A DNA stretch of 64,000 bases from positions 124,001 through 188,000 of the forward strand of contig NZ_AUAX01000007.1 in assembly GCF_000428945.1 (NCBI RefSeq), given 5' to 3'. Origin of the DNA: Hamadaea tsunoensis DSM 44101 (GTDB lineage Bacteria > Actinomycetota > Actinomycetes > Mycobacteriales > Micromonosporaceae). Shown here piece after piece: positions 54,164 to 62,957 of this stretch; the stretch's first letter is position 1; every line of letters begins with the position of its first letter. The notes beneath the pieces are model-generated. The model made no database searches. It saw only the letters and a list, made by a program, of their open reading frames with translations, and was not told the DNA's origin. Position numbers and translations under genes: made by a program.

Positions 54164-54586
54164 ATGGCGTACACGCAGATCTATGTGAACCTGCCGGTCG
54201 CGGACCTGGAGGTGAGCACGAGGGTCTACACGGCGCTGGGCGGAACGATCAATCCGCAGTTCACCGACGACACGTCGGCTCAGGTGGTGCTGAACGAGGC
54301 GATCGCCGTGCAGCTGATGACCCACGAACACTTCGAGAACTTCACCAAGCGGCCGATCGCCCAGGGGCCGGTCGAGGTGATCAACGCCCTGGCCGCCGGG
54401 TCGCGGGAGGAGGTGGACCGGCTCGCCGAGGCGGCGCTGGCCGCCGGCGCGGTCGAGCCCCGGCCCGCGCAGGATTTGGGCTGGCTGTACAACCGGGCCA
54501 TCGACGATCCGGACGGTCACTCCTGGGAGCTGCTGTCGTACGACGCGAGCGCGACCGGCGATGATCCCGCCGCCGGGCGCGACTGA
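54164..54586 (+). CDS. VOC/glyoxalase-superfamily protein
   Basis: 140 aa. The opening YTQIYVNLPVADLEVSTRVYTALG and the ending DPDGHSWELL are typical of short vicinal-oxygen-chelate proteins such as PhnB-like/glyoxalase family members. There is the metal-ligand Glu in SWELL, while the other ligands are less clear. It was probably co-transcribed with the AraC-like regulator upstream. An enzymatic or binding role (for example on an antibiotic or aldehyde) cannot be decided. Confidence 0.82.
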   Translation: MAYTQIYVNLPVADLEVSTRVYTALGGTINPQFTDDTSAQVVLNEAIAVQLMTHEHFENFTKRPIAQGPVEVINALAAGSREEVDRLAEAALAAGAVEPRPAQDLGWLYNRAIDDPDGHSWELLSYDASATGDDPAAGRD

Positions 54587-54601
54587 CCCGGGCCGAGGGG
54601 A

Positions 54602-54872
54602 CCACGCCAGTCCACGCCAGTGTTTGCGCCGGTTGAACCCATGTTCTACCTGGTTACGTTTGCGGTATGCGGCGCGGTCGAAGTTCGGCGGTCTGCCGCC
54701 GGCGCGGCCGCGCTGCTTCCGACGGGCGATCTGGGTGTTGGCGCCGTGATGACCGTGGTGATGTCCCGCAAACGCAGCAGCGTCCGGTTGGCCTGCGACG
54801 AATACGCCTTGTCGCAGGCCATGGAGTCCGGACGCTTGCGCGGCCGGCAGATGCGTCCCCCGCGGGACCGCG
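54602..54872 (-). pseudogene. C-terminal remnant of an IS5-family transposase
   Basis: On the - strand one frame gives DKAYSSQANRTLLR, the conserved end of the IS5/IS4 catalytic core. After a frameshift another frame gives GRAGGRPPNFDRAAYRKRNQVEHGFNRRKHWRGLAW, the YxxRNxVExxF motif with the catalytic Glu. The fragment ends within WRGLA, and nothing upstream resembles the rest. A decayed insertion-sequence tail 16 bp after the VOC gene. Confidence 0.7.
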
Positions 54873-55076
54873 CCCTGGTCCGTCAATACCGCCAGCTGAC
54901 AGGTATCAGCGTCCTGAGCTGGCGTGATCCGGGTGGCCGGGGACCTGCCGCGCCCGTCGGACGGGGGATGAACCTTGGCGCTATTGAGCCGCTGCGGTGA
55001 AACGATCAGATTGGCCCAGTGGTGTTGGCAAGAATTGGATCTTCTGGTGGGCCGATATGGTCCGTAGGTTCGAGGT

Positions 55077-55577
55077 ATGACTTATCCGCCTCGCCAGTAT
55101 TTCGACAGCTCAGCCACTAACAGCGCGACTTTCCGCCCCGCCGGGGCACCGGTCGATCTGCGGATCGGAACCCGTACCCGGGTCGGGCACCTCGCGACCG
55201 GTGCGACGACTGCCGGCGGTTTCGGTCTCTACCGTTGGGACATGGCCGCTGCCCCGGCGCCGGACAGCCTGCCCGGGGGCCACTTCCACCGCACGTTCAC
55301 CGAGTCGTTCTACATCCTCGACGGGACTGTCAGCCTCTACGACGGCGCGACGTGGCGCGACGCGACGGCCGGTGATTTCCTGCTCGTCCCGCCGGGCGGG
55401 GTGCATGCGTTCAGCAACCGTTCGGGTGCCGCGGCGTCGATGTTGGTCCTGTTCGCTCCGGGTGCGCCGCGGGAGCCGTATTTCGAGGAACTCGCGGCCA
55501 TTGTCGACAGCGGCCGTCAGCTCACGGACGAGGAATGGACGGATTTGTACAACCGTCACGACCAGTACGAGGCGTGA
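55077..55577 (+). CDS. Cupin-domain protein
   Basis: 166 aa single-domain cupin. The metal-binding motif 1 is GGHFHRTFTESFYILDG and motif 2 is DFLLVPPGGVHAFSN, the classical cupin_2 pattern with three His and one Glu. The role may be that of a small dioxygenase, isomerase or binding protein. It is convergent with the TetR gene, 17 bp apart. Confidence 0.9.
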   Translation: MTYPPRQYFDSSATNSATFRPAGAPVDLRIGTRTRVGHLATGATTAGGFGLYRWDMAAAPAPDSLPGGHFHRTFTESFYILDGTVSLYDGATWRDATAGDFLLVPPGGVHAFSNRSGAAASMLVLFAPGAPREPYFEELAAIVDSGRQLTDEEWTDLYNRHDQYEA

Positions 55578-55594
55578 GTCTGGCGGGGCGGCGC

Positions 55595-56239
55595 CTACGG
55601 TGCCGCGCGCAGCGCGCCGGCCTGGACGGCGCTGACGACCGCGGCGGCGACCCGCTCGGGCAGGTCGTCGGGCAGCGGCTCAGCGCTGATGTACAGGCGG
55701 TAGTAGAACGGCGCGGCCAGCATGCGGATGACTTCTGCGGCATCGGTGTCCGCGGGTATCTCACCGCGTTCGGCGGCGCGGGCGACGATCACGGTTGTCG
55801 CCTGGATGCGCCGGGCGATCGTCTGGGACAGCACCTGGCGCGCCGCGGGGTCGGACACCGCGGCGCTGACGACGGCGTCCATCCACTGGCGGTGCACCGG
55901 GTGGCTGCTGAGGGCGACGATCAGCCGTCCGACCCGGGTGAGGTCGTCGGTGAGCGGGCCGGTGTCGGTCAGCGCGACGTCGACGGTGGTCTCGTCGACG
56001 AGGTCCTGCAGCAGGCCGATGAAGCTGCCCCAGCGTCGGTAGACCGTGGAGGTGGCCACACCGGCGCGGGCGGCGATCTTCTCCAGGCCGGTGCCGGCGA
56101 AGCCCTTCTCGGCGAGTTCGGCGATCGCCGCGTCCAGGACGGCCACGCGGGTACGTGAAGTCCGCCCGCCGGGGCGTACCGAACCCGCCAAACGGGAACC
56201 CTCTTGCGTTAAGCGCTGGGACTGCGTCACGATGTCCAT
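55595..56239 (-). CDS. TetR-family transcriptional regulator
   Basis: 214 aa. The N-terminal helix-turn-helix is AVLDAAIAELAEKGFAGTGLEKIAARAGVATSTVYRRWG, and an all-helical ligand domain follows with an LxxxH-type SSHPVHRQW. It is divergent from the hydrolase-reductase operon, with only 36 bp between starts, so it very likely represses that operon through the palindrome at 56242. Confidence 0.92.
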   Translation of the reverse strand: MDIVTQSQRLTQEGSRLAGSVRPGGRTSRTRVAVLDAAIAELAEKGFAGTGLEKIAARAGVATSTVYRRWGSFIGLLQDLVDETTVDVALTDTGPLTDDLTRVGRLIVALSSHPVHRQWMDAVVSAAVSDPAARQVLSQTIARRIQATTVIVARAAERGEIPADTDAAEVIRMLAAPFYYRLYISAEPLPDDLPERVAAAVVSAVQAGALRAAP

Positions 56240-56241
56240 GC

Positions 56242-56263
56242 TAACGCAATTCGCTTCCCGTTA
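56242..56263. promoter_or_regulatory. Putative TetR operator
   Basis: Imperfect inverted repeat TAACG-N12-CGTTA in the 36-bp gap between the divergent TetR and hydrolase genes. The position over both promoters suits autoregulation and repression of the operon. Confidence 0.5.
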
Positions 56264-56275
56264 AGAGGTCCTGAG

Positions 56276-57187
56276 TTGTTCGTGGTTCCACGCGTCTACC
56301 ATCGCTACGTCCAAGTGGGCGACGTCTGCGTCTTCTACCGGGAAACCGGCCCACCGGACGCGCCGGTGCTCCTGCTCCTGCACGGATTTCCCGCCAGTTC
56401 GCACCAGTTCCGGCGCCTGCTCGACGTTCTCGGGACGCGCTACCGGCTGATCGCCCCCGACTACCCGGGCTTCGGGCACACCGAGGTGCCGGCGGGATTC
56501 GTCCACAGCTTCGAAAGCCTGACCGATGTGGTCGAGGGCTTTCTGGACGCGGTCGGTGTCGACCGCTTCGTCATGTATGCCTTCGACTTCGGCGGGCCGA
56601 TCGGCATGCGCCTGGCCGCGCGGCGCCCGGACACCGTCGCCGCTGTCGTCGTCCAGAACGCCAACGTCTACGACGAAGGGCTGTCGGATCTCGCGCGGGG
56701 CATGATCGCCAACCAGCCCGGCGTGGAGGGGGCCGAGGACCGCGTACGCCAGATCCTCGTCCTGCCCGTGACCCGTGACCAATACGAGGGTGGCACCGCC
56801 GACCCGGCGCTGGTCGCACCGGACGGCTGGACCCTCGACCAGCACCTGCTCGACCGGCCCGGCCGTAAGGAAGCGCAGGTCCAGCTCGCCCTGGACTATC
56901 ACAGCAACGTCGCGCTGTATCCGGTCTGGCAGCGCTGGCTGGCCGAACACCGCCCGCCCGCGCTGATCTTGTGGGGGCGCAACGACGCGTTCTTCCCCGA
57001 ACCGGGCGCGCACGCCTACCGGCGGGACCTGCCCGACGCCGAGATCCACGTGTTCGACACCGGCCATTTCGCACTCGAGGACCGCCTGCCCGAGATCGCG
57101 CCGCTGATCGCCGACTTCGTCGACCGGACCTGGACAACCGACCGCACCCAGAAGATCGACCGTACCCGGAGAGAGGCAACGACATGA
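56276..57187 (+). CDS. Alpha/beta hydrolase (haloalkane dehalogenase/epoxide hydrolase-like)
   Basis: 303 aa. The oxyanion motif is LLLHGFPASSHQFRRL. The nucleophile position is Asp in YAFDFGGPIG rather than Ser, as in haloalkane dehalogenases and epoxide hydrolases. A later acid lies around WGRNDAFFPEPG and the His is in DTGHFALED. The product would be an alcohol or diol. TTG 56276 fits AAGAGG spacing; GTG 56282 is also possible. The stop overlaps the next ATG (ATGA), so translation is coupled. Confidence 0.85.
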   Translation: MFVVPRVYHRYVQVGDVCVFYRETGPPDAPVLLLLHGFPASSHQFRRLLDVLGTRYRLIAPDYPGFGHTEVPAGFVHSFESLTDVVEGFLDAVGVDRFVMYAFDFGGPIGMRLAARRPDTVAAVVVQNANVYDEGLSDLARGMIANQPGVEGAEDRVRQILVLPVTRDQYEGGTADPALVAPDGWTLDQHLLDRPGRKEAQVQLALDYHSNVALYPVWQRWLAEHRPPALILWGRNDAFFPEPGAHAYRRDLPDAEIHVFDTGHFALEDRLPEIAPLIADFVDRTWTTDRTQKIDRTRREATT

Positions 57188-57777
57188 GAATCGCCGTCAT
57201 CGGCGCCGCGGGCAACCTCGGCAACGTGGTCGCACACGAGGCGCGTACGCGGGGGCATGAAGTGACGGCGCTCGGCCGTGCCGACGTGGACGTCACCGAC
57301 GCCGCCTCCGTGAAGGAATCCGTCGCCGGCCACGACGCCGTGGTGGTAGCGATCAAGGGACCCGAGCAGACCGTTTCGCGTGGCGCTCAAGCGTTGCTGG
57401 AGGCCCTGCCCGCCGCGGGCGTGGACCGGCTGGTGTTCCTGGGCGGCGGCGGTAGCCTGCTGACGCCGTCGGGGCAGCGGTTCGTCGACTCGCCCGCCTT
57501 CCCGCCGCAGTACCTGGAAACGGCGATGGACCAGGCCGCCGCGCTGGACATTCTGCGCACCTCGCAGACCGACCTGGTCTGGTCCTATGTCAGCCCGCCA
57601 CCCGTGCACCTGATCCCCGGGGACAAGACCGGGACGTACCGCACCGAGGCCGGCGACACCCCACTGATCGACGCGGGCGGCGAGTCGCGCATCTCCACTG
57701 GCGACTATGCCTCGGCCGTGCTCGACGTGATGGAACAGGACCTGTTCCCGCAACAGCGATTCACCGTCGCCTACTGA
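57184..57777 (+). CDS. NAD(P)-binding SDR-like oxidoreductase
   Basis: 197 aa atypical short-chain dehydrogenase. The Rossmann loop IGAAGNLGNVVAHEAR is at the N-terminus (GxxGxxG), and LVFLGGGGSLLTP, SYVSPPPVHLIPG and the C-terminal GDYASAVLDVMEQ match NmrA/SDR_a5 flavin-reductase-like proteins. It is translationally coupled to the hydrolase and under likely TetR control. Confidence 0.88.
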   Translation: MRIAVIGAAGNLGNVVAHEARTRGHEVTALGRADVDVTDAASVKESVAGHDAVVVAIKGPEQTVSRGAQALLEALPAAGVDRLVFLGGGGSLLTPSGQRFVDSPAFPPQYLETAMDQAAALDILRTSQTDLVWSYVSPPPVHLIPGDKTGTYRTEAGDTPLIDAGGESRISTGDYASAVLDVMEQDLFPQQRFTVAY

Positions 57778-57966
57778 CGCGGTCGCCTGTCCGACGCCTG
57801 GGACCGTGGAACCCTGCGGCCCCAGGCGTTCGCCCATCCAGCCCCTTTCTTGCCGATGATGTGCGGAGTGCGCGTGCCGGCGTGCCGGCCGACCGGCATC
57901 CACCTGCGGGAACGACCGGGTGTGGGTTCTTTCGCGGACACCCGGTCTTCCCGCCGGTGGGTGGAT

Positions 57967-57989
57967 CGGTCTGATCGGCGATCAGACCG
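57967..57989. terminator. Hairpin terminator
   Basis: Perfect 10-bp arms (57967-57976, 57980-57989) with a 3-nt loop between the convergent reductase and secreted hydrolase genes. Confidence 0.75.
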
Positions 57990-58028
57990 CTGGGACATGA
58001 CGCTGCTGGGAGCTCAAGATCGTGGAGA

Positions 58029-59009
58029 TCAGGCGCCGGACAGTGTCTGGATCACGCCGCTCGACAGCAGCGACTGGTAGAACGTGCCGCCAGGGTAGTA
58101 GGACGTGGTCACGGTGCCGGCGACGGCGTCGTTCGCCCAGGCGACCGCGAGCGTCTGCAACGCGGCGATGTTCTGCGCCTGCGGCGTGCCGTCCAGCGCC
58201 GTGCACAGGCCGTCGGTGCTGGCCCCTTCGGCGTCGCAGTGGCAACCGGTCGTCAGGCGTACGCCGAGGAACGGCCGGTGCAGGTCGTTCACCAGTTCCA
58301 CTGTGCCGTTGGCGTTGCTGTTGGCCAGGTACGGCGGGGACGAGACGGCGTAGACCGGCGTACCGGTGGGGGCGATGCCGTTGAGGCCGGTGGGCATGTT
58401 CGAGCCGATCGCCGACTTCACCGGGTCGAGCAGCTGGACGAGCTTGAGCTTCGCGTACTGGGCCGGATAGGTGCTGCGCAACCGGTTGGCCACGTACGCG
58501 GCGACCTCCCCGCCGGCGGAGTGCCCGGCGATGACGTACGCGCCCGGCAGGCTCGTTCCGGTGCGGCCGGCCTTCGCGGCGGCGTCGGCGTAGCTGCGGG
58601 CCAGCGCCCCCGTCGGGGTGGCGGCCTGGCCGAGCCAGGTGGCGACGTTGTTCAGGAAGGGCGCGTTGTTGCCGAGGTTGCTGACCGTGCAGCCGAAGAT
58701 GTCGGCCGACGGCAGCGTGGGGGCGAAGACGAGGAAGCCGGCCGCGGCGTAGTGCTCGGCGAGGTCGGCCACGTTGCCGTTGGACCGGGAGAACCCGTGC
58801 TGCAGGTAGACGAGCGCCTTGGGGGTTCCGGCGGGGAAGAACCAGTCGGCGGACGGGTGGTAGGTGAATGCCGCGCAGGCGACGTCGACGGTGTTGCTGA
58901 CCTCGGTCCAGCCGGTCGCGGCGGCGACCGGCGCGGGCGTGGTCCCGGCGATCGCCGTCAGGGCGGCGACGAGCAGGGCGGGCAGGGCCGTGATGCGGCG
59001 GAGGGACAT
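58029..59009 (-). CDS. Secreted alpha/beta hydrolase (lipase/polyester-hydrolase-like)
   Basis: 326 aa with a Sec signal (ends VAAA, ~residue 31). The oxyanion part is LVYLQHGFSRSNG, the nucleophile is in AGHSAGGEVAAYVA, and an acid/His pair lies further on (LLDPVKSAIG, TGCHCDAEG). It resembles secreted dienelactone-hydrolase/PET-hydrolase-like enzymes, but the exact substrate is unknown. The start 59009 is preferred over the longer frame to 59066. Its promoter region carries the GAAAC-N3-GTTTC palindromes and is divergent from the WxL operon. Confidence 0.85.
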   Translation of the reverse strand: MSLRRITALPALLVAALTAIAGTTPAPVAAATGWTEVSNTVDVACAAFTYHPSADWFFPAGTPKALVYLQHGFSRSNGNVADLAEHYAAAGFLVFAPTLPSADIFGCTVSNLGNNAPFLNNVATWLGQAATPTGALARSYADAAAKAGRTGTSLPGAYVIAGHSAGGEVAAYVANRLRSTYPAQYAKLKLVQLLDPVKSAIGSNMPTGLNGIAPTGTPVYAVSSPPYLANSNANGTVELVNDLHRPFLGVRLTTGCHCDAEGASTDGLCTALDGTPQAQNIAALQTLAVAWANDAVAGTVTTSYYPGGTFYQSLLSSGVIQTLSGA

Positions 59010-59040
59010 CGGAGCGGACCGCCTTTCTGTATCGCTAAGT

Positions 59041-59053
59041 GAAACGCTGTTTC
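59041..59053. promoter_or_regulatory. Palindrome GAAAC-GCT-GTTTC (copy 1)
   Basis: Perfect 5-bp arms, 32 bp upstream of the secreted hydrolase start. The size and form are typical of a TetR-type operator. Confidence 0.6.
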
Positions 59054-59134
59054 CCTTCTGAGACATTTACCGCCGCTTATTGGCAGCCTGTCAAGAGGCG
59101 GGAGGTGCCGTTGCCGGAGGGACTGTTTTCGTGG

Positions 59135-59151
59135 GCGAAACAGTGTTTCGC
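59135..59151. promoter_or_regulatory. Palindrome GCGAAACA-G-TGTTTCGC (copy 2)
   Basis: Perfect 8-bp arms. The core GAAAC-AGT-GTTTC is the same half-sites as copy 1, in the middle of the divergent intergenic region. Confidence 0.65.
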
Positions 59152-59215
59152 CATCCGGCCGGTTGACAAGGCGTCGCCGCGCTGTCTTCATGTACGTATC
59201 GCTGGAGACAACGCT

Positions 59216-59232
59216 GTTTCCCGTAGGGAAAC
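59216..59232. promoter_or_regulatory. Palindrome GTTTCCC-GTA-GGGAAAC (copy 3)
   Basis: Perfect 7-bp arms, 33 bp upstream of the WxL-protein start. The half-sites are inverted relative to copies 1 and 2. It shares an ACGCTGTTTCCC segment with copy 1. Confidence 0.55.
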
Positions 59233-59265
59233 ACCTCTGGCGGTGTAGTACTGAAGGGAGGTCCC

Positions 59266-60915
59266 ATGCGCAGGAAGTGGGCGGCGCTCGCCGGCTTCGC
59301 GGCCGCGGTCCTCGCGGTACCGGGCGCACCAGCCCAGGCCTACGGCCCGGCGGCGAACACGCTGGGCTGCCGGCTCTACTTCGGTGACACCGGCACCGGC
59401 AGCTCACCCAGCACCTGGAACGACACCTACGGGCTGACGCTCAGCCCGGCCCAGCCGACGCCGGGGCAGACCGTCACGGTGACGTTCACCGCGGCGGCCG
59501 GACCCAACAACGGCCCGGCCCCGCTCAACGCCGGTGACGTACCGGTCGTGGTGACCGTGGCCGTCAGCGGTTCCCAGTCCGGCACCGTCACGCTGCACCA
59601 GGCGGCGTACCCGGCGGGCTCGGTCGCGGGGTACACGCCCCTCGGCCCGGTCACCGCCACGGGCACGTTCGTCGCCGGCGGCGCGGGCACCCTCACCGCG
59701 ACGGTCCGGCAGGTCGAGTTCGCCAACACCACGGCGGCGACCTACTGCTCCGACGCGGGCGACCGCGACCACAAGGCGAGCCCCCAGCCCACCACGATCG
59801 CGGAGAGCGCGACGGTGTTCGCGGGCTCCGCCGCCATCACGGCCGTCAGCGGCCAGACGGTGAAGACGCACGCCCGCGCGGGCAACGCCGTCACCTTCTC
59901 CGTCAGCGGTCTCGCTCCGTCGGCCACGCTCAGCGCTTCCCTCAAGGATGCGGCCGGAGCGGGTACCGGCGAGGGTTCGGCCAGCGGCACGACCGACGCC
60001 GCCGGCGCCGGCACCGGCACGCTGACCGTCCCCGCGGGAGCGACCACGGGCGCCCGGACGGTGGCCGTCAGCGACGGCGTACACACGGTTCTGGCGCCGA
60101 TCACCATCCTCGGTACGCCCTCGCTGTCGATCACCCCCGGTGGGGGCGGCGCGGGCACGTCGGTGAGCGTCACCGGCACCAACTGGAACCCGGGCAGCGC
60201 GGTCACCATCGGTGGCTACAAGGCGCTGGCCGGACCGCCGCCGCCGGCCCCGACCGCGGACACCCCCGTGGGCGTCACGGCCTCGGCGTCGGGCGGGATC
60301 AGCGGCACGTTCGTGGTCAACGATCCGGCGACCGCGTACGTCGGCGCGTCTTCGGGGGCCGGCGCGTCGACGTTGTTCGCCGTGGCCGGCTGGACGGTCT
60401 CGGCCGACGGCTGCGTCGCCAAGGCCGGCTCGGCGGCGAGCGGATCGTGCGCGCTGGCGTACAACCTCGTGCAGACCGTCACCGCGGGCAACCTCGCGAT
60501 GGGCCGTGCGAGCGGCACCAGCACCATCACGCTGTCGGGCGTCACGCTCGACGGCACCGTCCACACCAGCACCGGCGCCCTGGCGGCGGTCACGGTGACG
60601 GACTACCGCGGCAGCACCTTCGGCTGGAGCCTCGTCGGCACCGTCACCGACTTCGGTGGCGTACCGATCGGCACCATCGCGAAGGCGAACCTGGCCTGGA
60701 CTCCCGCCTGCACCGGCACCGCCGGCGCGACGAACGCCGTCACCGCCGTCGCGGGCACGGCCGGTCCGGTCGACGGCGCCACGTTGTGCTCGGCTCCGGC
60801 CGCGGCGACGGGCACCGGCGGCAGCTTCGACGCCTCCGCGGCGCTCGCCCTGACCGTGCCGGCGAACCAGCCGGCCGGTTCCTACACCGCCACGCTCACG
60901 CTGACGCTGAGCTGA
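59266..60915 (+). CDS. Secreted WxL-domain-like cell-surface protein
   Basis: 549 aa. Sec signal ends AQA (~residue 25). It has three Ig-like modules of ~100 residues (a PTPGQTVTVTFT start at ~47, ADTPVGVTASASGG later) and a C-terminal WxL-like domain (~430-549) with GWSLVGTVTDFGG as the W-x-L motif, followed by ANLAWTPACTG and a terminal VPANQPAGSYTATLTLTLS-type strand. WxL domains bind cell-wall peptidoglycan non-covalently in Firmicutes. First gene of a four-gene operon. Confidence 0.78.
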   Translation: MRRKWAALAGFAAAVLAVPGAPAQAYGPAANTLGCRLYFGDTGTGSSPSTWNDTYGLTLSPAQPTPGQTVTVTFTAAAGPNNGPAPLNAGDVPVVVTVAVSGSQSGTVTLHQAAYPAGSVAGYTPLGPVTATGTFVAGGAGTLTATVRQVEFANTTAATYCSDAGDRDHKASPQPTTIAESATVFAGSAAITAVSGQTVKTHARAGNAVTFSVSGLAPSATLSASLKDAAGAGTGEGSASGTTDAAGAGTGTLTVPAGATTGARTVAVSDGVHTVLAPITILGTPSLSITPGGGGAGTSVSVTGTNWNPGSAVTIGGYKALAGPPPPAPTADTPVGVTASASGGISGTFVVNDPATAYVGASSGAGASTLFAVAGWTVSADGCVAKAGSAASGSCALAYNLVQTVTAGNLAMGRASGTSTITLSGVTLDGTVHTSTGALAAVTVTDYRGSTFGWSLVGTVTDFGGVPIGTIAKANLAWTPACTGTAGATNAVTAVAGTAGPVDGATLCSAPAAATGTGGSFDASAALALTVPANQPAGSYTATLTLTLS

Positions 60916-60984
60916 CGGGCACCGGTGGGGGCGGGCGCTATCCGTCCCCACCGGCACCACCCCATCCAAGCACCGGAGACGCCG

Positions 60985-61923
60985 ATGACCGTACGCAGCG
61001 CCGCCGCCGCGCTCGCCGCGCTGTGCGTGCTCGCCCTTCCGGCGCCCGCGCACGCGACCGGCAACGGCCGCTGGGCCGTGCAGCCGACGCCGCCCGCGAC
61101 CGCCGTCGCCACCCCCCGGCTCTACTTCTTCCTCGAATCCGCGCCCGGCGGCACGGTCACCGATTCCGTACGCCTCGCGAACCTCACCGACCAGCCGCTG
61201 ACCCTGCGCCTGTACGCGGCCGACGCGTACAACACCGCCGCGGACGGCGGGTTCGGGCTGCGGGACGCCGACGCGCACCAGGCCGACGTCGGGGCCTGGA
61301 CGCGGGCCGGTGCACAGACCGTGGTGCTGCCCGCGCGGCGGCAGGCCGACGTGCCGTTCACCATCGTCGTGCCGCCCAACGCCACACCGGGCGACCACGT
61401 CGGCGGGATCGTGGCCGCCGAGACGCTCCCGAGTGGACGGACGGCCGGTGCCGACGGATCCACCGTCGCGGTCCGCCAGGCCGTCGGCGCCCGCATCTAC
61501 CTGCGCGTCAGCGGCGCCGTCCGGCCCGGGCTGTCGATCGACGGCCTGACGGGTGACCGGCGGGGCATCGCGTACACGGTGGTCAACACGGGCAACGTGC
61601 ACCTGGTCCCGCAGATCGCCGTCGAGTCCTCGGGACTGTTCGGCCACCGGATCCTCCCGGCCGCCCCGCAGCCGAAGGTGGATCTCGTCCCCGGCGCGCG
61701 TACGCGGCTGAGCACCCCGCTCGCCACCGGCTGGCCGGTCGACGTGGTCACCACGAAGGTGACGCTGACCGCGGACGGCGGCGTGCGTACCGTGGCGACG
61801 ACGACCGTCCTCATCGGAGTGTGGCCCGCGATCGCGGCGGCTGTGCTCCTTTTCCTGCTTGCCTTCTGGCTGCTGCGGCGCCGGGCCCGGTACCGGCGGC
61901 TGCGGCCGCGGAGCGTCGCATGA
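60985..61923 (+). CDS. WxL-interacting (DUF916-like) membrane-anchored protein
   Basis: 312 aa. A signal peptide (ends AHA) is followed by the typical WxL-interacting layout: PRLYFFLESAPGGTVTDSVRLANLTDQP, ADVPFTIVVPPNATPGDHVGGIVA, and RIYLRVSGAV, then a second beta domain, and a C-terminal membrane helix (IAAAVLLFLLAFWLL) with a basic RRRARYRR stop-transfer tail. It lies 69 bp after the WxL gene and is likely its membrane partner. Confidence 0.8.
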   Translation: MTVRSAAAALAALCVLALPAPAHATGNGRWAVQPTPPATAVATPRLYFFLESAPGGTVTDSVRLANLTDQPLTLRLYAADAYNTAADGGFGLRDADAHQADVGAWTRAGAQTVVLPARRQADVPFTIVVPPNATPGDHVGGIVAAETLPSGRTAGADGSTVAVRQAVGARIYLRVSGAVRPGLSIDGLTGDRRGIAYTVVNTGNVHLVPQIAVESSGLFGHRILPAAPQPKVDLVPGARTRLSTPLATGWPVDVVTTKVTLTADGGVRTVATTTVLIGVWPAIAAAVLLFLLAFWLLRRRARYRRLRPRSVA

Positions 61924-62957
61924 GGACGGCCGTCGTCGTGCTGATCCTGCTGGGCCTGGCGAACCCGCAGACCCCGGTCGCGCGCAGCGTCGTGCTGTCC
62001 ACCGGGTCGGCCGCCGTCGGGACCCAGATCCGCGCCACCGGCACGGGCTGGCCGGCCGGGCAGCTGGTGCAACTGGTCACCTGCGGGCAGCTCGCCCTGG
62101 CCGGCTCGGCGTCGTGCGACATGCGTACGGCGGTGGCGACCGTGGCCCGGGCGGACGGCGGGTTCACCGTCGAGCTCACCGTCGGCGACCCGCCGGTGCC
62201 CTGCCCGTGCGTCGTGCACACCGCGAGCGTCGGCAGCGGCCCGGCCCTGCGGGTCGACACGCCGGTCGACCTTCCGGGGCACGCCACGGCCGCCGTGCCC
62301 ACGCCCGGCGTCGCGCCTGTCGCCGCCGAGGTCGTCGAGGCCCGGCTGGCCGGCGGGAACACCCTTGCGGGCTGGTTCGGCGGCGTACGCCGTCCGGAGC
62401 TCGTCTACGCCGTCCGCAACACCGGCGCCACCGACCTGACCGACCTGCCGCTGACCGTGCGGTTCGGCCGGGGCGAGGAGACGGTGCCCGTCCCGCCGAC
62501 CGGCACGATCCGCCCCGGCGAGACGAAGACCTTTCGGATCCCGCTGACCGTCCCGTTCGCGGCGTTCGGCGCGTACCCGGTGACCGCCGACATCGGCGGG
62601 CTCGGCCAGGCCGGTACGAGCCTGCAGGCGTACCCCTGGGGGCTGGTGGGGTTGAACCTCGCGGGCCTGGCGCTGATCGTGCTCGGCCTCGCCCGGCGCC
62701 GCCGCCGTCCCCTGCCGTCGGGGGAAGGCCTGCCCGCCGTGGTACGCGTGCCCGCGCTGGACGCGTTCGTCGTGTTCGACGACGCCCCGATCGCCCGCCG
62801 GCTGGCCCGGGTCAGCGGTGCCCAGCTGGCCCCCGGCGAGCTGAAGACGTTGCTGGACAAGCCCTCGGCGCCGCAGGCGATCGTCGACCTGGCGGCGCTG
62901 CGCGACCACCTGGAGGCCACCGTGGCTGACGTCCATCCGGAGAGACACCGTGGCTGA
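61920..62957 (+). CDS. Membrane-anchored neocarzinostatin-like/Ig protein
   Basis: 345 aa. Starts within the previous stop (ATGA). After a short signal, residues ~20-110 show a neocarzinostatin-type beta-sandwich pattern (VGTQIRATGTGWPAGQLVQLVTC, CPCVVHTASVG). A second Ig-like domain (VYAVRNTGATDLTDLPLTVRFG) is followed by a membrane helix (LVGLNLAGLALIVLGL), a RRRRR stop, and a cytoplasmic tail of ~90 residues. It overlaps the next gene by 8 bp. Role unknown; probably part of the surface complex. Confidence 0.72.
   Translation: MRTAVVVLILLGLANPQTPVARSVVLSTGSAAVGTQIRATGTGWPAGQLVQLVTCGQLALAGSASCDMRTAVATVARADGGFTVELTVGDPPVPCPCVVHTASVGSGPALRVDTPVDLPGHATAAVPTPGVAPVAAEVVEARLAGGNTLAGWFGGVRRPELVYAVRNTGATDLTDLPLTVRFGRGEETVPVPPTGTIRPGETKTFRIPLTVPFAAFGAYPVTADIGGLGQAGTSLQAYPWGLVGLNLAGLALIVLGLARRRRRPLPSGEGLPAVVRVPALDAFVVFDDAPIARRLARVSGAQLAPGELKTLLDKPSAPQAIVDLAALRDHLEATVADVHPERHRG

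Noticed and set aside
56276-57187. Serine hydrolase
   Set aside because: The nucleophile elbow carries Asp (FDFGG), so a dehalogenase/epoxide-hydrolase-like chemistry is more likely.
59404-61647. - strand frame of 747 codons
   Set aside because: Antisense to the WxL operon, whose genes have signal peptides and motif support.
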